A DNA stretch of 64,000 nt from Bog-756 sp963830165 (GCA_963830165.1 CAWHKZ010000011.1:248001-312000); one strand, 5' to 3'; shown: positions 19,021 to 31,020, numbered from the stretch's first letter. Translations and numbers: made by a program. Notes: a model not told the origin generated them from the letters alone.

Positions 19021-19938
19021 GTGAGCGACCGGCCCGAACAGGCGGTGGATGCCGCGGGATCCGGCGCACCACCCCAGATCATCGACGACACCGACGCGTC
19101 GATCGGCCTGCGGAAGGGCCGGTTCGGGATCCGCGACACGTCGCTCGGCCGCCAACTCGACCAGGGCGGTGCGCCCGCGGACCGGCCTGCGGCCTGGATG
19201 TGGCTGCTGTACGCGGCGCTCGGATTCTGCGGCGGCCAGGTCCTCGCCTACATCCTGGTGGCCGTGGCCGCCGCCTTCGCCGGCCAGTACCACCAGATCC
19301 TCGCGCTGTCGAAGCTGGCCGAGCCTCCCACCTGGTACGTGGTGTCCACCCTGTTCGGGCTGTGGGGCGGGTTCTTCGGGACCGCCCTCCTGGCCAGCCG
19401 GCAGCGCGGGACCAGGCGCCTGTCCACCGACGTCGGACTCCGGTTCCGCTGGATCGACCTGCTCGGCGTGCCGATCGGGATCCTCGGCCAGTACCTGGTG
19501 GCCCTCATGTACGTCCCCATCAGGCCCCACGTGCACGACTTCAGCCAGCGTTTCTCGGCCCCCGCCCAGCGCCTCACCGGCAGCTCGCACGGCACCGGGT
19601 ACTTCGTGATCGTCGTGGCCACGGTGGTGGGGGCCCCCTTCTTCGAGGAGCTGTTCTTCCGCGGGGTGCTGCTGCGCGCCTTCGCCCGGCTCTTCGGCCG
19701 CTTCGGCGGCTGGGTCGGCCCGTGCCTGGCCGTCCTGGTCAGCGGGGTGCTCTTCGGCCTGGCCCACGCCGAGTCGCTCCAGCTGCTGGGCCTCGCCACC
19801 TTCGGTGTGATCCTGGGTGCCGTCTCGTACCGGACCGGGCGCCTGGGCATGAACATGGTGGCTCACGCCTCGTTCAACGCCCTGGCCCTGGCCGCGGTCA
19901 TCTTCCCCGCGCTGGTGGGCTTCCGGGGGCTCGCCTGA
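19021..19938 (+). CDS. CPBP-family intramembrane metalloprotease
   Basis: A 305-residue polytopic membrane protein of the CPBP (Abi/Rce1-like) family. The family motifs are FFEELFFRGVLL (EExxxR), GVLFGLAHAE (FxxxH-type) and MVAHASFN, which carry the putative glutamate and histidine zinc ligands. About 70 N-terminal residues are cytoplasmic and polar, followed by several membrane segments. The substrate is unknown. GTG 19021 is supported by the leaderless -10 box; an upstream in-frame ATG (18937) would overlap the ftsH promoter. It is followed one base later by the large membrane protein gene, so the two are probably co-transcribed. Confidence 0.85.
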   Translation: MSDRPEQAVDAAGSGAPPQIIDDTDASIGLRKGRFGIRDTSLGRQLDQGGAPADRPAAWMWLLYAALGFCGGQVLAYILVAVAAAFAGQYHQILALSKLAEPPTWYVVSTLFGLWGGFFGTALLASRQRGTRRLSTDVGLRFRWIDLLGVPIGILGQYLVALMYVPIRPHVHDFSQRFSAPAQRLTGSSHGTGYFVIVVATVVGAPFFEELFFRGVLLRAFARLFGRFGGWVGPCLAVLVSGVLFGLAHAESLQLLGLATFGVILGAVSYRTGRLGMNMVAHASFNALALAAVIFPALVGFRGLA

Positions 19939-19939
19939 C

Positions 19940-22480
19940 ATGAGCCCCGGGGACTACGGGCCCGGCGACGCCGACGGGGCCACGGCCGTCCACGAGGTGC
20001 CGCCCGACGTGTCCGGCCGCGACCGGACGGCGCCGCCCGTCGCCGTCGGTGGCACCCACCCGGGGACGCCCGGTCGCCCCCCGTGGTGGGTGCGCATGAC
20101 CCGCCGCCAGGCGTGGCCGCAGTGGGCGAGCGCGGTGGCGATCCTCGGGGTCATCGTCGTGGTGCTCACCCAGATGCACCCGAACCTCCTGTTCCTCAAC
20201 ACCACGACCGCCGGGGGTGATACCGGCGCCCACGTCGCCCTCCCGAAGTACCTCGAGTCGAACCTCCTCACCCACGGTCGGCTGACGGGGTGGGACCCGG
20301 GTTGGTACGACGGCTTCCCGCTCTACACCTTCTACTTCCCGCTGCCCGGCCTGGTCACCGTCCTGTTCAACGTGGTGTTCAGCTACGACATCGCCTTCAA
20401 GCTGGCGACGATCCTGGGCAGCCTGCTGCTGCCCCTGTGTGCCTGGGCCTTCGGCCGCCTGGCCGGGCTGCGCGACCCGGGCCCGGGATGCCTGGCCGCC
20501 GCCACGCTGCCCTTCCTCTTCGAGCCCAGCTTCACGATCTACGGCGGGAACCTGCTGTCGACGCTGGCCGGCGAGTTCTCGTACTCGCTGAGCCTGTCGC
20601 TGTCGCTCCTCTTCCTGGGAGTGGTGGCGGCGGGGCTGCGCACCGGCCGGCACCGGGCCCTGGCCGCCGTGCTCTTCGCCGCCACGCTGCTCTGCCATCT
20701 CATCCCGGCTCTCTTCGCGGTGGCCGGTGCCGTGGTGTGGCTCGTCCTCGACGCCGACCTCCCGCGGATCGTGGCCGGCGGCGTCCGGGCCGCGGCCGCC
20801 GGCCGGCGCTGGCTGCGTCGGCTGATCTGGTCGGTGGTCGCCGGCGGCCTCGGCGTCGGCCTCACCGCGTGGTGGCTCCTGCCCTTCGTGGCCGAGCAGC
20901 CGTACACCACCAACATGGGCTACACCAAGGTCTTCGGCTACCCCCATCTGCTGTTCCCGGGCTCGGCCCGGTGGGTGCTGATCGCCGACCTGGTCGGCGT
21001 GGTGGCCATGGTGGTCCGGCGCAACCGCGTGGCCCTGTTCATCGTCGTCATGGGTGGGGTGTCCGCCGCGGCGATGATCGTGGACCCGGCATCCAAGCTC
21101 TACGACGTCCGCTTCCTGCCCCTGTGGTTCCTCTGCATGTACCTCCTGGCCGGGTACGCGGTGGCCGAGGTCGTCTCGTTCGTCGCCCGCTGGTGGCGCC
21201 GGCGCCAGCTCAACGTGTGGGTGCGGGCCGCCCGGCGCAGCCTGGGCTCGGCCGACCCCCAGTCCTGGGCGCCGGGCATGCGGGTGACCCGGTTCCGCCG
21301 GCCCGTGCCCGTGGCCGTGGCCGCCGGCGCGGTGGTCGGCCCCCTCGTGGCCCTGGCCGCCGCCTGCCTCGCCGTGGTGCCCCCGCTGGTCGTGCCGGCC
21401 ACCACCCTGGCCAAGATCGGGGTGACGGTCGGTGCCAACCAGCCCAGCGCCTGGGCGGCCTGGAACTACTCGGGCTACCAGGAGAAGCCGGACTACCCCG
21501 AGTTCCACGCGGTGATCGAGATGATGGCCACCGTCGGGGCCGAGCAGGGGTGCGGTCGGGCGATGTGGGAGTACGACCCGTCCCTCAACCGCTTCGGTAC
21601 CACCGAGGCGCTGATGCTCCTGCCGTACTTCACCAACGGGTGCATCGACTCCGAGGAGGGCCTGCTCTTCGAGTCGGCCTCCACCACCCCCTTCCACTTC
21701 ATCGACCAGAACGAGCTGTCGCCCAACCCGTCGGACGCGGTGGTCGGACTGCCCTACGGCGGCCTCGACATCCCGCTGGGCATCCAGCACCTCCAGCAGC
21801 TGGGGGTGCGCTACCTCCTGTCGTCGTCGACCACGGTCCAGGACGCGGTGGCCAAGGATCCCGCCGCCACGCTCATCGGGAGCACCGGTCCGTGGAGCAC
21901 CACCTACGACGGCGAGAGCCTCGACACGACGTGGAAGGTCTACCGGATCGCCGACTCGCAGCTGGTCGTGCCGCTGGCCAACCGGCCCGTCGTGTGGACC
22001 GGTGTCGGTGCCGCCCAGTCCAGCTGGTTGACGCCGTCCGTCGACTGGTACGACGACCCGTCGAGGTGGAACGTGGTTCCGGCCGCCGACGGGCCCCCGT
22101 CCTGGGAGCGTGTGCCGGTCGGGGCCACGACGGTCGCCGCCGTACACGAGCCGTCCACCACCGTGTCCGACGTGCAGCAGACCGACTCGTCGGTGAGCTT
22201 CCACGTCAGCCGGGTGGGCGTCCCGGTCGAGGTACGCATCTCCTACTTCCCCAACTGGCAGGCCAGCGGCGCGGCGGGTCCGTACCGTGTCGCCCCGAAC
22301 CTGATGGTGGTGGTGCCCACCAGCAACGACGTGACGCTGACCTACGGCAACGTGCCGGCCGACTACATCGGCCAGGTGCTGACCGTCGTGTCGCTGGTGG
22401 TGTGCGTGGCGCTGGCGGTGGTCGGGCGGCGGGCCGGCCGGGCCCGGCGGGCGCGCCGGGCGGCGGGTGCGACCCGGTGA
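19940..22480 (+). CDS. Large polytopic membrane protein, PTPS-related (GT-C-like) domain
   Basis: An 846-residue membrane protein. After a polar N-terminus and one membrane segment there is the loop TAGGDTGAHVALPKYLESN and WDPGWYDGFPLYTFYFPLPG, the signature of the 6-pyruvoyl-tetrahydropterin synthase-related membrane domain. Many membrane helices follow, then a large extracytoplasmic domain (about 480-800) and a last helix near the C-terminus. The D and H residues in the first loop and the layout resemble GT-C lipid-linked sugar transferases, so a role in envelope glycan assembly is likely but unproven. It starts one base after the CPBP gene and overlaps the next gene by 4 nt. Confidence 0.75.
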   Translation: MSPGDYGPGDADGATAVHEVPPDVSGRDRTAPPVAVGGTHPGTPGRPPWWVRMTRRQAWPQWASAVAILGVIVVVLTQMHPNLLFLNTTTAGGDTGAHVALPKYLESNLLTHGRLTGWDPGWYDGFPLYTFYFPLPGLVTVLFNVVFSYDIAFKLATILGSLLLPLCAWAFGRLAGLRDPGPGCLAAATLPFLFEPSFTIYGGNLLSTLAGEFSYSLSLSLSLLFLGVVAAGLRTGRHRALAAVLFAATLLCHLIPALFAVAGAVVWLVLDADLPRIVAGGVRAAAAGRRWLRRLIWSVVAGGLGVGLTAWWLLPFVAEQPYTTNMGYTKVFGYPHLLFPGSARWVLIADLVGVVAMVVRRNRVALFIVVMGGVSAAAMIVDPASKLYDVRFLPLWFLCMYLLAGYAVAEVVSFVARWWRRRQLNVWVRAARRSLGSADPQSWAPGMRVTRFRRPVPVAVAAGAVVGPLVALAAACLAVVPPLVVPATTLAKIGVTVGANQPSAWAAWNYSGYQEKPDYPEFHAVIEMMATVGAEQGCGRAMWEYDPSLNRFGTTEALMLLPYFTNGCIDSEEGLLFESASTTPFHFIDQNELSPNPSDAVVGLPYGGLDIPLGIQHLQQLGVRYLLSSSTTVQDAVAKDPAATLIGSTGPWSTTYDGESLDTTWKVYRIADSQLVVPLANRPVVWTGVGAAQSSWLTPSVDWYDDPSRWNVVPAADGPPSWERVPVGATTVAAVHEPSTTVSDVQQTDSSVSFHVSRVGVPVEVRISYFPNWQASGAAGPYRVAPNLMVVVPTSNDVTLTYGNVPADYIGQVLTVVSLVVCVALAVVGRRAGRARRARRAAGATR

Positions 22481-23106
22481 GCTACCCGCTCGGGATGTTC
22501 CCCCTGTCCTCGGTGCTCTTCCCGGAGGCGGGCCTGCCGTTGCACGTCTTCGAGGAGCGCTACCGGTCGCTCATGTCCCACTGCGTCGAGGCCGACGGGG
22601 AGTTCGGGGTCGTGCTCATCACCCGGGGCTCGGAGGTGGGCGGAGGGGACGAGCGGACCGACGTCGGGACGGTGGCGCGGATCGCCAACGTGGCCGAGCT
22701 CGAGGACGGGCGGATGCTGGTGGTGGCCACCGGTGTGCGCCGGGTCCGGGTGGTGGAGTGGCTTCCCGACGACCCGTACCCGCGGGCGATGGTGGACGAC
22801 CTGCCGGACCGCCCGGCAGTGTGCCGCGACGACGTCCTGGCGGGCGCCGAGGGTTCGCTGCGCCGCCTGCGGTCACTGCTGTCGGAGCTCGGCGACGTAC
22901 CCGCACTGCCGCACTCCCTGCGGATCTCCGGCGACGCCGAGGAGGTCGGATGGCAGCTCTGCGACATGGCCCCGCTGGCCGCCCTCGACCTCCAGCGCCT
23001 GCTCGTGGCCGACGACCTCGAGTCCCGCATGGGTCTCCTCGTGGAGCTCTGCGAGGCCATGGCCGGCGACGTCATCGGCCTGCTGTCCGACGAGGGCTCC
23101 GCGTAA
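22477..23106 (+). CDS. LON peptidase N-terminal (substrate-binding) domain protein
   Basis: A 209-residue stand-alone LON N-terminal domain, opening with YPLGMFPLSSVLFPEAGLPL and the characteristic HVFEERYRSL. The helical second half is typical of these proteins. No AAA or protease domain follows, so it is not a Lon protease. The family is widespread and its cellular role is not established; substrate or protein binding is presumed. GTG 22477 overlaps the previous stop as GTGA. Confidence 0.85.
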   Translation: MSYPLGMFPLSSVLFPEAGLPLHVFEERYRSLMSHCVEADGEFGVVLITRGSEVGGGDERTDVGTVARIANVAELEDGRMLVVATGVRRVRVVEWLPDDPYPRAMVDDLPDRPAVCRDDVLAGAEGSLRRLRSLLSELGDVPALPHSLRISGDAEEVGWQLCDMAPLAALDLQRLLVADDLESRMGLLVELCEAMAGDVIGLLSDEGSA

Positions 23107-23213
23107 CCGCGGCCGTCGCGTCGGACGCGGCCGTCGGGCGGGTCGGTCCGGCACGTCCGGCACGCCCGCCACGGGTCCGGTCCACGTCCAGATCCCGCCC
23201 CGGAGGCCTGGCC

Positions 23214-23219
23214 TAGGAT
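23214..23219 (+). promoter_or_regulatory. -10 box TAGGAT, leaderless start of manB
   Basis: TAGGAT ends 9 nt before ATG 23229. The intervening bases show no Shine-Dalgarno. Confidence 0.5.
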
Positions 23220-23228
23220 GGGCCGGCC

Positions 23229-24620
23229 ATGGCCTCCCTCTCCCACGTGTTCAAGGCGTACGACATCCGGGGCGTCGTCCCCGATGACCTGAACGCCCTC
23301 CAGTTCCGCGCCATCGGCGTAGCCGTCGCCCGGTTCACCGGCGCCCCGACCATCCTGGTGGCCCGGGACATGCGCGAGTCCGGCGTCGAGCTGTCCGGGG
23401 CGTTCGCCCTCGGCGCCCGGTCCGAGGGCGCGACCGTGGTCGACCTCGGCCTCGCCTCGACGGACCTGCTCTACTTCGCGGCCGGAAGCCTCGACGTGCC
23501 GGGGGCGATGTTCACCGCCTCCCACAACCCGGCCCGCTACAACGGGCTGAAGCTGTGCCAGTCCGGGGCCCGTCCCATCGGCCGCGACACCGGCCTGACC
23601 GAGATCCAGGCCACGGCCGAGCGGCTCCTCGACGAGTGGGCCGTCGACGGACCGCCCGACCCCGACCCGACGACGCTCGGGGCCCTCGAGCACCGCTCGG
23701 TCCTCGACGCCTACGCCGACCACGTGCGGTCGTTCGTCGACACGTCGACCCTCCGCCCGCTCAAGGTCGTGGCCGACACGGCCAACGGCATGGGCGGCCT
23801 CGTGGCCCCCAAGGTCTTCGAGGGGCTGCCCTTCGAGGTCGAGATCCTCTTCCCCGAGCTGGACGGGAACTTCCCCAATCACCCGGCCGACCCGATCCAG
23901 CCCGAGAACCTGGTGGCTCTGCAGCGCGCCGTGCTGGAGGGCGGTGCCGACGTGGGACTGGCCTTCGACGGGGACGCCGACCGGGTCTTCCTCGTCGACG
24001 AGAAGGCCGAGCCGGTGTCGGGGTCCCTCACCACGGCCCTGGTCGCCTCGACACTGCTCGACAAGCACCCGGGCGCCACCGTCCTCTACAACTGCATCTG
24101 CTCGCGGGTGGTGCCCGAGGCCATCGCCGAGAAGGGCGGGGTCGGGGTGCGGACCAAGGTCGGCCACAGCTTCATCAAGGAGGTCATGGCCGAGACGGGT
24201 GCGATCTTCGGCGGCGAGCACTCCGGGCACTACTACTTCCGGGACAACTACCGGGCCGATTCGGGGATCATCGCCGCCATGCTGGTGCTCGAGCTCCTGA
24301 GCGTGACGGGCAAGCCCCTGTCGGAGCTCCTCGAACCGTTCAAGCGCTATGCGGACTCGGGGGAGATCAACACCGAGGTGGCCGACCCCGCCGGCGCGGT
24401 GGAGCTCATGGCCGCCGAGGTCGAACTGGCGGGCGGCGCCCTCGGGACCGTCGACCGGCTCGACGGACTGACCGTCGACCGGGGCGACTGGTGGTACAAC
24501 CTGCGCCCGTCCAACACCGAACCCCTGCTCCGCCTCAACGTCGAGGCGCCCGACGAGGCCGCCTGCGCCGTACGTGTGGCCGAGGTGCAGGCGGCCATCG
24601 CCCGGCTCCTGTCCGCCTGA
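23229..24620 (+). CDS. manB: Phosphomannomutase/phosphoglucomutase
   Basis: A 463-residue alpha-D-phosphohexomutase that interconverts mannose-6-phosphate and mannose-1-phosphate, the step before GDP-mannose. The phosphoserine loop is MFTASHNPARYNG, the metal loop is AFDGDADRVF, the sugar loop is GGEHSGHYYF and the phosphate-contacting loop is RPSNTEPLLR, all in the right order. It is followed by Trm112 and a phosphomannose isomerase, so this cluster supplies mannose for the glycosyltransferases upstream. Use on glucose cannot be excluded. Confidence 0.93.
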   Translation: MASLSHVFKAYDIRGVVPDDLNALQFRAIGVAVARFTGAPTILVARDMRESGVELSGAFALGARSEGATVVDLGLASTDLLYFAAGSLDVPGAMFTASHNPARYNGLKLCQSGARPIGRDTGLTEIQATAERLLDEWAVDGPPDPDPTTLGALEHRSVLDAYADHVRSFVDTSTLRPLKVVADTANGMGGLVAPKVFEGLPFEVEILFPELDGNFPNHPADPIQPENLVALQRAVLEGGADVGLAFDGDADRVFLVDEKAEPVSGSLTTALVASTLLDKHPGATVLYNCICSRVVPEAIAEKGGVGVRTKVGHSFIKEVMAETGAIFGGEHSGHYYFRDNYRADSGIIAAMLVLELLSVTGKPLSELLEPFKRYADSGEINTEVADPAGAVELMAAEVELAGGALGTVDRLDGLTVDRGDWWYNLRPSNTEPLLRLNVEAPDEAACAVRVAEVQAAIARLLSA

Positions 24621-24674
24621 CCCGACGACCACCTGCTCGAACCAAGCCGAACGACACCCAGAGAGGACCCACCG

Positions 24675-24920
24675 ATGACGCTCGACCCGTTGCTGATCGA
24701 GGTGCTGGCCTGCCCCGAGGACAAGGGACCGCTGCTGTACTTCGCCGATGAGCAGCTGCTGTACAACCCCCGCCTGCACCGCACCTACCCGGTGCGGGAC
24801 GGCATCCCCGTCCTGCTGATCGACGAGGCGACCACCGTCGACGTCGCCGAGGACGAGCGGCTGAACGCCAAGGCGGCGTCCGGCGGTGCGGTCACCACGA
24901 GCACAGCCGCCGGCGCGTGA
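24675..24920 (+). CDS. Trm112 family protein
   Basis: An 81-residue Trm112/YcaR-like protein. The core is LLIEVLACPEDKGPLLYF, LYNPRLHRTYPVRDGIPVLLIDEA, then a disordered Ala/Thr tail. Only one of the usual cysteine pair positions is kept (ACPED), so zinc binding is doubtful. GAGAGG lies upstream of the ATG. The last codons overlap the start of the isomerase gene as GTGA. The manB-Trm112-isomerase order recurs in actinobacteria. Confidence 0.88.
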   Translation: MTLDPLLIEVLACPEDKGPLLYFADEQLLYNPRLHRTYPVRDGIPVLLIDEATTVDVAEDERLNAKAASGGAVTTSTAAGA

Positions 24921-25966
24921 CCATCACCCCGCTGGTCGTCGACTCCCGGGAGATGTGGGAGGCCACGCTCGGACTTCCCGAGCAGGTGGTGGCGGCCGCC
25001 GAGGCCGCCCGGGACGTGGAGGGCCTGCCGGGTCACGACGACGTCGAGAACGTGGTCGTGCTGGGTATGGGCGACAGCGGCATCGTCGGCGACGTCCTGA
25101 CGGCGGTCGCCGCCCCGTTCATGCCGGTGCCCGTCACGGTGGTCAAGGGGTACGTGCCGCCCGACCACGTGGGCACGGGGTCGTTCGTCCTCGCCGTCTC
25201 CTTCTCCGGTGACACCGAGGAGACGATCGAGGCCGCCACCGCTGCCTACGAGGCCGGTGCGGCCATGGTGGTGGTGTCCGGTGGCGGTGAGCTGGTCCGC
25301 CTGTCGGGGGAGTGGGACGTGCCCCTGGTGCCGGTGCCCGTCTCGATCCCCGAGGCCCGCACGGCGCTCGGGGCCATGGCCGTGCCGCCGCTCGTGCTGC
25401 TGGAGGCCATCGGCCTGTTCCCCGGCGCCCGGCAGTGGATCGACCTGGCGGTCGACCAGCTCTCCCGCCGGCGCGACCAGCTCGACCGCGACGGGAACGT
25501 GGCGGAGGAGACGGCGCGCCGGATCGGCCGGACCATTCCGTTGGTCCACAGCAGCCAGGACCTGGGCGCGGCGGCCGCCCTCAGGTGGAAGTGCCAGATC
25601 AACGAGAGCGCCAAGTCCCCGGCGTTCTGGAACGTGCACCCCGAGCTCTGCCACAACGAGGTGGCCGGCTGGGGTGTCAACGGCGACGCCACCCGCCAGC
25701 TGATCACCCTGGTGAACCTCCGCCACGACGCCGAGCATCCCCAGGTGAGCCGGCGCTTCGAGCTCGTCACCGAGGCACTGCGCGAGGTGATGGCCGACGT
25801 GGTCGAGGTGCGCGCCCAGGGCGAGGGCGACCTGGCCCAGCTGCTCGACCTGGCCCTGGTGGGTGACGTGGTGGCCCTGCTGCTGGCCCGCCGCGAGGGT
25901 GTCGACCCGGGTCCCGTGCCCGTCGTCGACGACATCAAGCGCCTGCTGGCCGAGGGCGACGCCTGA
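24917..25966 (+). CDS. Bifunctional phosphoglucose/phosphomannose isomerase (SIS domain)
   Basis: A 349-residue enzyme with two SIS folds. The first SIS domain has VVLGMGDSGIVGDVL and VLAVSFSGDTEETIEA, which bind the sugar phosphate. The C-terminal isomerase domain has NESAKSPAFWNVHPELCHNEV, where Glu and His are the catalytic residues expected for the Pgi/Pmi family. It feeds fructose-6-phosphate into mannose-6-phosphate for manB. It starts inside the Trm112 stop and is followed 1 nt later by a strong terminator hairpin that closes the operon. Confidence 0.9.
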   Translation: MTITPLVVDSREMWEATLGLPEQVVAAAEAARDVEGLPGHDDVENVVVLGMGDSGIVGDVLTAVAAPFMPVPVTVVKGYVPPDHVGTGSFVLAVSFSGDTEETIEAATAAYEAGAAMVVVSGGGELVRLSGEWDVPLVPVPVSIPEARTALGAMAVPPLVLLEAIGLFPGARQWIDLAVDQLSRRRDQLDRDGNVAEETARRIGRTIPLVHSSQDLGAAAALRWKCQINESAKSPAFWNVHPELCHNEVAGWGVNGDATRQLITLVNLRHDAEHPQVSRRFELVTEALREVMADVVEVRAQGEGDLAQLLDLALVGDVVALLLARREGVDPGPVPVVDDIKRLLAEGDA

Positions 25967-25967
25967 C

Positions 25968-25992
25968 GGGGCTCCCGGCCACCGGGAGCCCC
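25968..25992 (+). terminator. Strong hairpin ending the manB operon
   Basis: GGGGCTCCCGG (25968-25978) and CCGGGAGCCCC (25982-25992) form a perfect 11-bp stem with a 3-nt loop, starting 2 nt after the stop codon. There is no T-tract. Confidence 0.8.
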
Positions 25993-26066
25993 CGCCGCGA
26001 CCGCTGCACCCCATCTGCAACCGTGTGTCGGTTCGATGACGGCTCGGTGAACACTGCTGGCCAAGG

Positions 26067-26095
26067 TTCACTTTCGCGCCCTGCGGGCGTAGGCT
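26067..26095 (+). promoter_or_regulatory. Promoter of the hibernation-factor transcript
   Basis: TTCACT (26067-26072) and TAGGCT (26090-26095) are 17 nt apart. An inverted repeat GTGAAC/GTTCAC (around 26047-26052 and 26066-26071) overlaps the -35 box and could be an operator. The predicted leader is about 375 nt, unusually long for this window. Confidence 0.5.
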
Positions 26096-26099
26096 CGTC

Positions 26100-26478
26100 G
26101 GGTGAGCGACGTGCGGGTCTGTGGTTGCAAGTCGAAGCCAGTCGCAGGCGAAACGACCCACGTAAGGCAACTCGTGGTTGCTGAGCATGGTGCGGCTTAG
26201 GAGTAAGACCTGCCCGCGGCGTCCCCGGCTGTCGGGGGCGGGCGGAGAGGGGATGACGCGTGCCGTCGAGTGGTACCGCTGGGTGTGGACCGGAGACGGT
26301 CGGCGCCGCCGGTGCCCGGCCGTGAGTTCCCCTGCAGGCGAGTGTGGGGTCAAAGACCAGGTCAGCCGCACGCCGCTCACGATCCATCCCATCCCATCCC
26401 ATCCCTTCATCGACCGACCAGGAGGACCGGCCACCCAGTGCAGTAGCTGTCGAACGACGAAGCCGAGGAGGCGAAGCA
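26100..26478 (+). other. Long structured leader of the hibernation-factor gene
   Basis: No gene is seen in these 380 bases. They contain GTGGTTGC twice (near 26120 and 26171), a hairpin GCAAC-tcgtg-GTTGC near 26168-26182, a long GC hairpin near 26212-26250, and four C-tracts at 26388-26405 that form GGGAT repeats on the opposite strand, a canonical G-quadruplex motif. I could not match it to a known riboswitch class. Confidence 0.4.
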
Positions 26479-26842
26479 GTGGACGTAGTCATCACGCATG
26501 GCAGGAAGATCGTGTCCGACGAGGTTCGAGCCCTTACCGAGGAGAAGGTGCGCCACATCGGCGAGCACTGTCCCGCCCTCGAGCGGGCCGAGGTCCACTT
26601 CTCGGAGGAGCACAACCCGAGGATCTCCGATCGTGAGTGCTGCGAGGTGGTGATGTCCGGCCACGGGCACACCCTCCGGGCCCGGGCCGCCGGCCAGGCG
26701 CCGCTCGATCGCCGTCGACCTCGTCGTCGAGAAGCTGGAGCACCAGATCGAACGGACCAAGGGCCGCATCGTCGGCCGGTCCCAGCCCCGCCACCGCACC
26801 GCCGCCCCCGAGGCCCTCTTCCGGAAGGTGCGTACCGCCTGA
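26479..26842 (+). pseudogene. hpf: Ribosome hibernation-promoting factor (HPF/YfiA), one-base frameshift
   Basis: The S30AE fold begins DVVITHGRKIVSDEVRALTE and continues through EEHNPRISDRECCEVVMSG. After AAGQ (26697) the family sequence resumes in the +1 frame as RRSIAVDLVVEKLEHQIERT and ends at 26842. One extra G at 26698 explains this; without it the gene encodes 120 residues. HPF binds the decoding centre and silences 70S ribosomes in stationary phase. GTG 26479 has GAGGAGG 9 nt upstream. The C-terminal dimerisation domain of long HPF is missing. A sequencing error is the simplest cause, since the rest is well conserved. Confidence 0.8.
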
Positions 26843-26988
26843 GGTGACCGCGACCGCCCCCCGACCGCCCGTCCGGCGGCCCCGACCCCGTTGACGGGGC
26901 GGCTGCCGGCCGGGGGCCGGGACGCGGCGGTGCCGGGTGGGACCCGGCGGACGGCCGGTTGCGGTGACTCCCGCGAGGCCGCCGACAG

Positions 26989-26994
26989 TAGAGT
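26989..26994 (+). promoter_or_regulatory. -10 box TAGAGT, near-leaderless start of secA
   Basis: TAGAGT ends 9 nt before ATG 27004. No ribosome binding site is present. Confidence 0.55.
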
Positions 26995-27003
26995 GGGTCC
27001 CCC

Positions 27004-29760
<2,757 letters not shown>

Positions 29761-29761
29761 G

Positions 29762-30919
29762 ATGGCCGCCGACGCCCCCCGCCGGGGGGAGGGTGGACCC
29801 GAGCGGGTCGACATCCCCGAGCAGCTGGAGTCCCTGACCGCGCGCGTGCACGAGGCCGAGCGCTTCCTGGGCGCCGACGCCCTCGCCGCGCGCCGGGCCG
29901 AGCTCGAGCAGCAGGCCTCGGCTCCCGACCTGTGGGACGAGCCCGACCACGCCCGCGAGGTCACCACCGAACTCGGCCGCGTGACCGAGGACCTGGAGCT
30001 GCTGGACAACCTGTCCTCGAAGCTGTCCGACGCCGAGACCCTGCACGAGCTCATGCAGGAGGAGGACGACGGGTCGCTGCGCCCCGAGATCGAGGAGACC
30101 CTCGCCGACCTCGAACGCACCCTCGACGCCCTCGAGCTCCGGTCGCTGTTCGTCGGTGACTACGACGACGGCGACGCCGTGGCCGAGATCCACGCCGGTG
30201 CCGGCGGCACCGACGCCCAGGACTGGGCCGAGATGATGCTGCGGATGTACACCCGGTGGGCCGAGCGCCGTGGCTTCTCCATCGAGGTGGAGGAGGCCAC
30301 CGAAGGCCAGGAGGCCGGTCTCATGTCGGCGACGTTCATCGTGCGCGGCCGCTACGCCTTCGGGCTCCTGGCCGCCGAGCGCGGCGTCCACCGCCTCGTG
30401 CGCATCTCGCCGTTCGACGCCCAGCACCGTCGCCAGACGAGCTTCGCCTCGCTCGACGTCGTGCCCTTCCTGGAGGACGTCTCCGGGGAGGTCGACATCG
30501 ACGAGAAGGACCTCCGCATCGACACCTACCGGTCGTCGGGCGCCGGCGGCCAGCACGTGAACAAGACCGACTCGGCGGTGCGCATCACCCACCTCCCCAG
30601 CGGGATCGTGGTCACCTGCCAGAACCAGCGGAGCCAGACACAGAACAAGGCCAAGGCGATGCAGGTGCTCGGGGCCAAGCTGGCCGAGCGCCAGCGGGCC
30701 GAGCACCAGGCCACGCTCGACCAGCTGTCCGGCGATCGCACCGACAACGCGTGGGGCAACCAGATCCGCTCCTACGTCATGGCGCCGTACCAGCTCGTCA
30801 AGGACCTGCGCACCAACGCCGAGACCGGCAACGTCGAGGCGGTCCTCGACGGCGACCTCGACACGCTGATCGAGGCCGAGCTGCATCGCAACGCCGAATT
30901 GCGTCGCAACGGTTCCTGA
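29762..30919 (+). CDS. prfB: Peptide chain release factor 2
   Basis: A 385-residue class I release factor that reads UGA and UAA. It contains HAGAGGTDAQDWAEM, the anticodon-mimic SPF tripeptide in RISPFDAQ, and the GGQ loop SSGAGGQHVNK that triggers peptide release. The N-terminal helical domain (QLESLTARV...DLWDEPDHA) is complete in one frame. There is therefore no programmed +1 frameshift and no internal UGA as in E. coli prfB. ATG 29762 is one base after the secA stop. Confidence 0.96.
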   Translation: MAADAPRRGEGGPERVDIPEQLESLTARVHEAERFLGADALAARRAELEQQASAPDLWDEPDHAREVTTELGRVTEDLELLDNLSSKLSDAETLHELMQEEDDGSLRPEIEETLADLERTLDALELRSLFVGDYDDGDAVAEIHAGAGGTDAQDWAEMMLRMYTRWAERRGFSIEVEEATEGQEAGLMSATFIVRGRYAFGLLAAERGVHRLVRISPFDAQHRRQTSFASLDVVPFLEDVSGEVDIDEKDLRIDTYRSSGAGGQHVNKTDSAVRITHLPSGIVVTCQNQRSQTQNKAKAMQVLGAKLAERQRAEHQATLDQLSGDRTDNAWGNQIRSYVMAPYQLVKDLRTNAETGNVEAVLDGDLDTLIEAELHRNAELRRNGS

Positions 30920-31020
30920 GCCGGAACCGACTCCGGAACGGCCCGACGAACGGGGCCGCGCCGCCGCGGTGCGCGTCGTCCGAGGTCAGGGGTGTGACCC
31001 AATTCGGCGTTCACCTTGGG

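Noticed and set aside
26100..26478. c-di-AMP, c-di-GMP or cobalamin riboswitch in the hibernation-factor leader
   Set aside because: I looked for the conserved cores of these classes and did not find them; it is left as an unclassified structured leader.
29762..30919. Programmed +1 frameshift in prfB
   Set aside because: The whole protein, including the N-terminal domain, is in one frame; no internal TGA with the usual CTTTGA context is present.
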